From Mesorhizobium sp. M8A.F.Ca.ET.218.01.1.1 (lineage in GTDB: Bacteria; Pseudomonadota; Alphaproteobacteria; Rhizobiales; Rhizobiaceae): DNA of 64,000 nt. Location: positions 248,001 to 312,000 of the forward strand of contig NZ_SRUZ01000002.1 of assembly GCF_004791165.1 (NCBI RefSeq). Reading direction: 5' to 3'. Of the stretch, positions 57,718-64,000 are shown one piece after another. Every line of letters begins with the position of its first letter. Position 1 is the first letter of the stretch. The notes beneath the pieces were generated by a model. The model did not search any database. It was given only the letters and a program-made list of their open reading frames with translations, and was not told the origin of the DNA. The position numbers and the translations under genes were made by a program.

Positions 57718-59540
57718 TCACAACTCCTTCGCGTGCTCTTTTACTACCGAATCAAGTGCCAAATGGAGAGGCACTGCCTTAGAGAACAGGAAGCCCTGCG
57801 CGGTTCTGCAGCCAAGCTTGTACAGAGTTTGCCGATCTGCCTCTGTTTCAACGCCCTCGGCCATGACCTCGATCCCGAGCGTCCTACCAAGGTCAATCAC
57901 CGCTTTGACAAGCAGCCGATTCTCCCGGGACTTGGCTAAGCCGCGAATGAAGCCCTGATCTATTTTCACTTTCCTGATCCGACTGTCCTTGAGCGATGCC
58001 AACGTCGAAAAACCGGTGCCGAAGTCCTCGAGCGCGATAGAAATGCCAGCATGTGAAAGCTGGCCGAGCTTTTCATCCACTCTGTCCGGATCCACTGGGG
58101 CTTCTTCGGTAATCTCGATGTCGAACATCGTTGCAGGGAGGTCTTTTGCCGCCAGACCATTAAGAATCATCTCGTCAATATCGCCAGCTTCCAACTCGCG
58201 CGGTGAAACATTCATCGCCACACGAACATCACGACGGTCAGCTTTGACCAAGCCCTCGATAAGAGCGCAACAGTCGGCGAATACCGTTTGAGTTAGCAGC
58301 TGAAGCATTCCAGTTTCGCGTGCCGCTGTCATGATCTCGGGCGGAGAAATGGGACCGTGAAGCGGGTGAGACCATCTTAGCAAGGCTTCAAAACCGACGA
58401 CGCTTCAGTTTCGAGTCTTACGATTGGCTGAAACCAAGCGACCAAGCTTCTCATCGTTATCGCCGAATGAAGATCGCGTTCGATTGACTGGCGGCGTTGC
58501 AGTTCCCGGGCTAGCTCGGCACCGAACAGACAAAATTCATTCCTGCCGCGGCGCTTAGCTGTGTAAAGGGCGATGTCGGCCCGCAACAACATTTCCGTCA
58601 GTCCGGGGTTTTCAGCCAAGTAGATTCCTATAGACGCTCCAATGCGGACGGATGCGATCCCAGGATAGGGGCGAGCAAGCTTGGCTATGAGATTGGACGC
58701 GAGATTGGTGGGAGAAGGAGAATTCTTTCGCGAAGAAAAAACCAGCACGAATTCATCCCCACCGATGCGGGCGAGCGTTGAGCCCTCCGGTGCTTCTTCC
58801 TCTATTCGGCGGGCGATCCTGGCAAGCAGCTCGTCACCCGTTCTGTGACCGTAGGTACCGTTGACAGATTTGAACCCGTCCAGATCAATCAGCATGGCCA
58901 CAAAGGGTCCATCGGTGTTCTCAAACTGATCGATTGCATGTTCGAGGCCCCGCCTGTTGAGGAGCGCGGTAAGATGGTCCTCCCTGGAATTGCGCTCCAT
59001 TTCCGCGGCAAGCCGCTCGGCTTGATGTCTCAGGCGGCTCGCGTCACGGAAGCGCGCTTGTCCAACGAACGAGGATCGAACCAGGCCGCCCTCGAAAAGC
59101 AGGACGGCAAAAGCCAGAATGTAGTTTTCCGGGGCTCCCTTCGTCAGCAAACATGCGGCGGCAATGAGGAGTGGCGGTGTGATGAAGCATATCGCTGCCG
59201 CAGCATATGAGCTGCCGTACGTGACCGCGCCAGCTGAAATGCCCGCCAGAATTATTAGATGCAGCGATGCTTGAGACGTCGTGTATCCAGCCGTTAGGAT
59301 GGCAAGGAATGACCAGGTGAATCCCGCCAGAAGAGCAAGCCTGCCAAACCAGCGAAGCCGCAGCCAAACCCGTGTCAGATCATCCTGGACTCCGGGTTCC
59401 TTCAGCTGATGACGGGCGAGTGCAAGGCGGGCGGCATTTATCGCATTAACGACCGAAAACCAGGCCGCGCCAGCAAGACCGTTCCCGGAAAGGGCCTGCA
59501 CGGTCAAAATCAGCCCGGACAGCACAATGCTTATCGGCAT
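57718..59540 (-). pseudogene. GGDEF-EAL protein split by a one-base frameshift
   Basis: The upstream part (58377-59540) has about five transmembrane helices, then a GGDEF domain with intact ARIGGDEFVLVF, and ends in the EAL lead-in AWFQPIVRLETEAS before a stop. The next frame continues VGFEALLRWSHPLHG and reads through EAL motifs NVSPRELEAGD, FDIEITEEA, ALEDFGTGFSTLAS, VKIDQGFI, EVMAEGVET to 57718. Loss of one base near 58391-58402 explains the split. ALEDFG replaces the usual ALDDFG. A good in-frame N-terminus extends beyond ATG 59540 without a start codon. If both halves are lost, c-di-GMP output is gone; the GGDEF half could still be made. Confidence 0.8.
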
Positions 59541-59794
59541 TGAGACGAAAAGGCCTGCCCTCAGATCAGCGAGCTGGTCCTGAAGGATTCTCGCCTCCAG
59601 CGGATCTTCTTTTCCAAGGCTGGACGGGTCAGCTTGCTTACTCCTGCTTGTCCGCAGCCTATGCAGCCCCCCTGAAGGACGGGTTAATTCTTCAATCGGA
59701 GATCAGCGTCGGGGAGCAGGATTACTCCGGTGCATCATGCACTCTCTCCCATCGCTCGCCCAGCACGCGCAAAAATGCGACTGCTGGTGCAGTA

Positions 59795-60973
59795 TCACCG
59801 CTGGAGCTCCGCCGATATCCCATGCCGGACAAGGGGAACATGTTGGGCAAAGCGAAGCCCCAGATGCCTTGCAAGCCGTGCCGCCAGGTGGTCTCTGGAG
59901 TAGAGTCCAATCAATATGTTCGTTGCATGGTAGAGCGGCGCCGCCGACAGGCGCAGCCGCCTTTCGTATATATGCAGCATGTCGGGGTCGCCAACATTGC
60001 GGCCGTCGCGGCACGCAGTCATGATTCCACGGGCGAGTTGCTTCTGGCTGCTGAGACCGATGTTGAATCCGTGAGCGGTCACCGGGTGCATGCCGATGGC
60101 AGCGTCGCCGATGAGTGCGGCGCTCGGCGCCCGGAATTTGTGCGCCCAGGTCGTGACCAGCGGATAGGTGTGGCGCTTGCTTGCCAAGGTCATTTTTCCA
60201 AGGCGCCCTCGACACCGTTTCGTCAACTCCGACAGGAACAAATCATCATCGAAGGCAAGCAGTCTATAGGCCTCGTTTGAGCGCAATGTGAGCAGCAGCG
60301 ACGACATGCCCTCCGCGAGGGGCAACATCGCTATCGTCTGATGGTGATCGAACCATTCGATGGCGATCTGGTGGTGGGCGCGCTCGTGCCTCACTCGGCA
60401 AATCAGCATCGAGTGGCCAAGCCGGTTGATATCGGCGCCGATGCCTAGCAGATCACGCGTGGCGGACAAACGCGAATCCGCGGCAACAACCAGCCGAGCA
60501 GTTAAACGCGCGCCATTAGAGAGCGTTACGACTGCTCCTTCTTGGCTGTTTGTTGCATCGACGACCGAGTGGCCGCACAACAGCCGGGCGCGATCCTGCA
60601 AGCGGACGATTTTGAACAGCGCCTCGCGGATCCGGCAATTTGGAACCAAAACCCCCAGCGGTTCTCCAGAGTTGCTGGGAGGATCGAAACGAAGAGCGAA
60701 TGCGCTCGAGCCGTTGAGCACGCGCGCGCCTTGAAGTGCTGATTTGTCCGAAGCCGGGATGACATCCCAGGCGCCGAGCTCGCGAAGGGTTCTGATCGAA
60801 GCGTTGGTCAGCGCGATTTCGCGACCATCGAAAGCCGGATTCGCCAGACTATCGAATGTGTTCTGTTCAACAACTGCCACCTTGAGTTCGCTTTGGGCAA
60901 GCGACGCAGCGAACGAAAGGCCGACCGGGCCGGCTCCAACGACAACGATGTCAAAATTATCGTCAGAGCCCAT
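59795..60973 (-). CDS. ubiM: UbiM-type FAD monooxygenase (ubiquinone hydroxylase family)
   Basis: 392 residues. FAD loop NFDIVVVGAGPVGLSFAASL; UbiH/COQ6-type second motif ALIGDAAIGMHPVTAHGFNI; REIALTNASIRTLRELGAWD fits the UbiM/UbiH branch. ATG 60973. In several alphaproteobacteria UbiM hydroxylates the ubiquinone ring at more than one position. On an island with fixI/fixS it may adjust quinone supply for low-oxygen respiration (inference). Family call could also be UbiH/VisC. Confidence 0.8.
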   Translation of the reverse strand: MGSDDNFDIVVVGAGPVGLSFAASLAQSELKVAVVEQNTFDSLANPAFDGREIALTNASIRTLRELGAWDVIPASDKSALQGARVLNGSSAFALRFDPPSNSGEPLGVLVPNCRIREALFKIVRLQDRARLLCGHSVVDATNSQEGAVVTLSNGARLTARLVVAADSRLSATRDLLGIGADINRLGHSMLICRVRHERAHHQIAIEWFDHHQTIAMLPLAEGMSSLLLTLRSNEAYRLLAFDDDLFLSELTKRCRGRLGKMTLASKRHTYPLVTTWAHKFRAPSAALIGDAAIGMHPVTAHGFNIGLSSQKQLARGIMTACRDGRNVGDPDMLHIYERRLRLSAAPLYHATNILIGLYSRDHLAARLARHLGLRFAQHVPLVRHGISAELQR

Positions 60974-61149
60974 CAGCGTGCCGCCATCCGGTCGCCTATC
61001 CTCGTGTAACGGTGGAACTGAGCCGAGTGACATGAGCTCCGTGGCCGCCGCATTGCCTAAAGGCGCTGGGCCGGGAGATTCGCATCGATCGGCAACGAAG
61101 CACTCAAAGCGCTCAGAGGTGGATGCGGCTAACCGATCCCGCCCTTTGG

Positions 61150-61255
61150 CCGCGCAGCCGCGCAGATCGCCGCCAGCAAGCGAGACACTCGCGACGCTGG
61201 TCAGCCACGGCCGCGCCGCATCGATCGCCACATTCCACCTGGAACCCTTGCGCAT
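61150..61255. repeat. Imperfect repeat A, matched by two separated copies downstream
   Basis: 61150-61220 matches 61682-61752 (both contain CGCGCAGCC, CAGCAAGCGAGA, GGTCAGC), and 61221-61255 matches 61943-61984 (TTCCACCT-GGAACCC, TGCGCA). The downstream copy is split by about 190 bases. Looks like a duplicated segment with a later insertion. Confidence 0.6.
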
Positions 61256-61256
61256 A

Positions 61257-61643
61257 CTACTCACGCTCCACGACGTCGAAGCGGGCTCTCTTGCGAGGGT
61301 ATCGAACGTAGCGCTCTCTCTCGTCATCCCAGCCAAGGTAGCGGAAACTTTTATCCACGACCGCGCATATCTCATCAAGAACCTGCTGCATGGCTTCGAT
61401 GTCGATGTCCTTGCAATTCAGTCGCCGATAGAGCAAAGCCCACGCGGCGACATAGTCGTCGAAATAGCGCGCGTCACTCGAACCAATGATCAACTTCGGA
61501 CGGTTGATCGATCTCGAAAACGCACGTCCCAACCCCGATGATGCTCCGCAGCACGTTGACATCACGAGGATCTTCGGCGCTGGATGCGAGCCCTGGAACA
61601 TTTCTACGAAGTCAGCCCAAAGAAGGCCACTTTCGACGCACAC
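61257..61643 (-). CDS. Caspase-like (CHAT/C14) C-terminal fragment
   Basis: About 128 residues; the frame is closed upstream by a stop and the first possible start is GTG near 61641. KILVMSTCCGASSGLGRAFS and RPKLIIGSSDARYFDDYVAA resemble the C-terminal half of caspase/CHAT peptidases: the strand before the active Cys, then 'GSsD..yf.d...aw'. The N-terminal half with the catalytic His is missing. Probably a remnant of a longer gene; flanked by the duplicated segments. Confidence 0.45.
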   Translation of the reverse strand: MCVESGLLWADFVEMFQGSHPAPKILVMSTCCGASSGLGRAFSRSINRPKLIIGSSDARYFDDYVAAWALLYRRLNCKDIDIEAMQQVLDEICAVVDKSFRYLGWDDERERYVRYPRKRARFDVVERE

Positions 61644-62213
61644 AACCCATCAAAGGCGAAAGCTGTTGATCGGCCCCCGTGTCCGCGCAGCCACGCGGAT
61701 GGTCAGCCAGCAAGCGAGATACACACGACGCCGGTCAGCTAATGGCTGCGCCGTAAGCACAAGGCATGGCCGACCACACGACAGAAAACCCAGAACCGTG
61801 AAGGTGCTGATAATGACGACCAATCTTTCCGTAAGTCATGCATTTCTCCGTCGAAGACTGGTCAATAGAACACACCGATGAGTATGACCCTGATCTGGAT
61901 CAGCCAGACATGACCAATCGGCACTGGCGGTTCACGGTCAGGTGATCGACCGTGACGTTCCACTTTGGAACCCGTGCGCACATGGCCAAGCTCTCGTCCG
62001 GCCACGCGAGGTACTCTCGTGGCATCAGCCGCCTCATACTGGGTGCAATGGGAGGCAGTCCTTCGCACGACAGAGGCTTTTCACAAATGTAGTGTGCAGC
62101 TTAGGTCAAGATGGTCATGGAGCATGGAGCATGGAGCATGGACAGCTTGTTCCCGACCGAGCCGGCTCGACTGACGAGCGCGATCCGCGCATCTTATGCA
62201 CAGCGGATTGAAA
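61644..62213. other. Repeat-bearing, gene-poor stretch
   Basis: 570 bases with no convincing gene. Holds repeat copies B (61682-61752) and C (61943-61984) and a 7-bp tandem repeat at 62116-62142. Short frames over it (the reads MEHGAWSMEHG appear in more than one frame because of the 7-base unit) are not supported. Probably decayed sequence between caspase remnant and fixS. Confidence 0.5.
62116..62142. repeat. 7-bp tandem repeat (CATGGAG x 3.9)
   Basis: Three full CATGGAG units plus a partial one. Seven is not a multiple of three, so slippage would shift reading frames across it. No gene is clearly controlled by it here. Confidence 0.85.
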
Positions 62214-62369
62214 TCAGCGTTCCGGTTTGTCGTCCCGATCAATTAGTATCCGCTCGGCGGCTCCGTCGAGATCTTCGTATTGACCGCTTCGCAATGCCCA
62301 GACGAAGCCGGACACACCCAGTGCACCCAGAAAAAGGGCCACTGGTATGAGATAGAGCAACGTCGTCAC
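62214..62369 (-). CDS. fixS: cbb3 oxidase assembly protein FixS/CcoS
   Basis: 51 residues: LLYLIPVALFLGALGVSGFV is the single transmembrane helix, followed by WALRSGQYEDLDGAAERIL and DRDDKPER, the CcoS tail. GTG 62369 gives the usual N-terminus. It begins 5 bases after the fixI stop. FixS is needed for mature cbb3 oxidase, the high-affinity terminal oxidase of microaerobic and symbiotic respiration. Confidence 0.9.
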   Translation of the reverse strand: MTTLLYLIPVALFLGALGVSGFVWALRSGQYEDLDGAAERILIDRDDKPER

Positions 62370-62374
62370 GAGGA

Positions 62375-64000
62375 TTATGCCGAATAGCTGACTGCGGAGC
62401 GTCCGACTTTTTGAATAACTTGCAGCGTCGCATTCGCCCCGAAGCCGTGCAAGCGCAATGCGTTTCCAATAACAAGCACCGATGAGGCAGACATGGCAAT
62501 CGCCGCTAACAAAGGCGTGGCGTGCCCGAGGATGGCGATTGGTACTGCCACCGCATTGTAGACGATCGCAATCGCGATGTTCTGGCGGATCAGGTGTCCC
62601 GCCTTGCGCGAGACGTCCAGCGCGAGAGGCACTGCCAGAAGGCTTTCGCGCAGGAATACGAAGTCGGCGGCATTGCGGCCAATGTCGGCGGCGGTAGCTG
62701 GAGCGATCGAGACATGCGCCGCGCTGAGCGCCGGCGTGTCGTTGAGGCCGTCGCCAACCATCAGAACCTTGTGTCCGTCTTTCGCCAGGGTCTCGATGCG
62801 CTCGACCTTGCCGGATGGCAGCAGGCACGGAACGAAGTCCTTGACACCCAGCATTTCTGCGACTTCACCGCAGGCACCCGCAGTATCGCCCGACAGCATT
62901 TCCACTGACACCCCGGCATGGCTCAATTGCCCGATCGCCGCCTTGGCGTCTGCGCGCAGCGCGTCCTCAAAATCGAAGGTCGCGACAATGAACCCGTCTT
63001 TTGTCAGCACGGTTCCGCCATGTTTGCCTTCACCACCGGTCCGGGCTCTCCATCCAGCCCATCCGCGTCGGCCTAGCCGCCAGGTGCTTCCGGCTCCAGT
63101 GGCTTCGATTCCAAACCCTGGATGCTCGGTGACGGCATCAAATTTGTACTGCCCGCCGGGATGGGCAAAACCGGCTATGGCCTTTGAAAAAGGATGGCGG
63201 GAATGCGTAGCCATGTCTCCCGCGACTGCCAGCATGGCCGGATCGATCGACGATGCATTGACCAGCCGGGGCTGGCCGAGCGTGAGCGTTCCGGTCTTGT
63301 CGAACACCGCTGTATCAATCGTCGCCAGGCGCTCCATGGCAGAACCGTCCTTTACCATGATGCCGTTCTCAAACAGGCGCCGCGCGGCGACCACCTGAAC
63401 GATCGGTACGGCGAGGCCGAGCGCGCACGGGCAGGTGATGATCAGAACGGCAATGGCGATGGTTATCGCCCGGTGCCAGTCGCCGGTCACCGCCATCCAG
63501 CCAAGGAACGTCGCGAAGGCTGTGAGATGAACCACCGGGGCATAGAGCGCTGAAACGCGATCGGCGATCCGGCGATAATGCGCGCGGCCGCCCTCTGCGG
63601 CTTCCATAAGACGAACCATTTCCGCCAGAAACGAATCCTTCGCGGCGGCTGTCGCCTCAATCGTCAGCGGGCCGGTAAGATTGAGCACGCCGGCCTGAAC
63701 TGCTTCGCCCGGCGCCACGTTTTTCGGCGTGCTTTCGCCTGAGGCCAGCGAGCAGTCGAGATCCGACGTTCCCTGGATGATCTTGCCGTCGACGGGGATC
63801 CTCTCACCGGCTGCGATCAACAACCGCATGCCTGGTTCGATCTCGCCGACCGGCAAATAGTCGCGCGCGCCGTCGCTGCGCAGCACCATGGCGCCATGTG
63901 CGGCCAACTGGGACAGGCCTTTCACAGCGGTCCGGGCACGTTCGCGCATCACGTGATCCAACGTGCGGCCGATCAACAGGAAGAACAGCAGCGATACCGA
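62375..64000 (-). CDS. fixI: FixI/CcoI copper P1B-ATPase, C-terminal part
   Basis: 542 residues from the right edge. CPCALGLAVP is the metal site, DKTGTLTLGQP the phosphorylation Asp, LASGESTPKNVAPGEAVQAG the actuator loop, SRHPFSKAIAG the His-Pro motif, and MVGDGLNDTPALSAAHVSIA the hinge. The N-terminal metal-binding domains lie outside. It delivers copper to the cbb3 oxidase. Followed by fixS in the usual fixGHIS order, so fixG and fixH should lie to the right. Confidence 0.94.
   Translation of the reverse strand, partial: SVSLLFFLLIGRTLDHVMRERARTAVKGLSQLAAHGAMVLRSDGARDYLPVGEIEPGMRLLIAAGERIPVDGKIIQGTSDLDCSLASGESTPKNVAPGEAVQAGVLNLTGPLTIEATAAAKDSFLAEMVRLMEAAEGGRAHYRRIADRVSALYAPVVHLTAFATFLGWMAVTGDWHRAITIAIAVLIITCPCALGLAVPIVQVVAARRLFENGIMVKDGSAMERLATIDTAVFDKTGTLTLGQPRLVNASSIDPAMLAVAGDMATHSRHPFSKAIAGFAHPGGQYKFDAVTEHPGFGIEATGAGSTWRLGRRGWAGWRARTGGEGKHGGTVLTKDGFIVATFDFEDALRADAKAAIGQLSHAGVSVEMLSGDTAGACGEVAEMLGVKDFVPCLLPSGKVERIETLAKDGHKVLMVGDGLNDTPALSAAHVSIAPATAADIGRNAADFVFLRESLLAVPLALDVSRKAGHLIRQNIAIAIVYNAVAVPIAILGHATPLLAAIAMSASSVLVIGNALRLHGFGANATLQVIQKVGRSAVSYSA

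Larger units (their letters stand above)
54811..64000 (+). mobile_element. Probable integrated element or island, left edge at tRNA-Ser
   Basis: Left edge inferred at the tRNA-Ser 3' half (the usual attachment sequence), followed by a tyrosine recombinase in the same direction, then accessory genes, decayed genes and low-density stretches. The far edge, with a copy of the tRNA 3' end, is not within the window, so the extent and whether it is one element are open. Island content to the right includes a broken GGDEF-EAL gene, ubiM, and fixIS. Confidence 0.55.

Noticed and set aside
61942-62350. Plus-strand short frames reading MEHGAWSMEHG
   Set aside because: The similar peptides in different frames arise from the 7-bp tandem repeat, not from real proteins.

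Overview
The window is a high-GC alphaproteobacterial chromosome segment, most likely from Mesorhizobium or a close Rhizobiales relative. Evidence: a rhizobial-length pyruvate carboxylase; a GapR (DUF2312) protein; a bL21 ribosomal protein with a long C-terminal extension; the gene order obgE-proB-proA-nadD-rsfS-rlmH-LytM factor-ctpA-divergent polysaccharide deacetylase-rppH; a 6S RNA next to a 5-formyltetrahydrofolate cyclo-ligase; and palindromic intergenic repeats of rhizobial style. The species call is inference from family knowledge; no database search was possible.

Layout. 1-5.1 kb: accessory and stress genes. These are an NmrA-type reductase tail, a DUF1772 membrane protein, a frameshifted glycine-zipper gene, a SelW-like protein, YebC, an ArsR repressor divergent from a four-gene SRPBCC/VOC cluster, and a BrnT/BrnA toxin-antitoxin pair. 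5.1-12.3 kb: TerC, a YmdB phosphoesterase, 5-FCL with 6S RNA, a MoxR ATPase and VWA protein pair flanking an acetyltransferase, MsrB and GapR. 12.4-22.5 kb: pyruvate carboxylase and a complete branched-chain amino-acid ABC transporter operon (livH-M-G-F-DUF6867-livJ). 22.8-27 kb: a trans-4-hydroxyproline degradation operon (epimerase, D-hydroxyproline dehydrogenase, deaminase) opposite a GntR regulator with palindromic operators. 27-31.9 kb: an HxlR/NTF2/SDR cassette, a small exported protein, mmsA with a tail remnant of a second copy, and a LysR regulator.

31.9-34.7 kb: a translationally coupled pair of lipoproteins, one with a secreted-phospholipase-A2 active-site signature and one with phospholipase-D HKD motifs, preceded by a leader that can fold into a three-way junction. 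34.8-38.6 kb: D-amino-acid dehydrogenase, two GreA/Rnk-type proteins and alanine racemase. 38.6-54.4 kb: a housekeeping block (RNA processing, envelope proteases and amidase activators, ribosome assembly, NAD and proline synthesis, ObgE, bL27, bL21), mostly on the minus strand.

54.7 kb to the end: a tRNA-Ser(CGA) gene followed at once by a tyrosine recombinase. This looks like one edge of an integrated element or genomic island. Inside are two small unknown genes by the integrase, long stretches without clear genes, a GGDEF-EAL gene broken by a one-base frameshift, a UbiM-type hydroxylase, a caspase-like fragment among imperfect repeats, and fixS plus the 3' part of fixI (cbb3 oxidase assembly), which runs off the window.

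Most unusual observations: the same helix-hairpin-helix-like C-terminal module sits on two unrelated proteins (LivG and bL21), and the paired PLA2-like and PLD-like lipoprotein operon has a structured leader.
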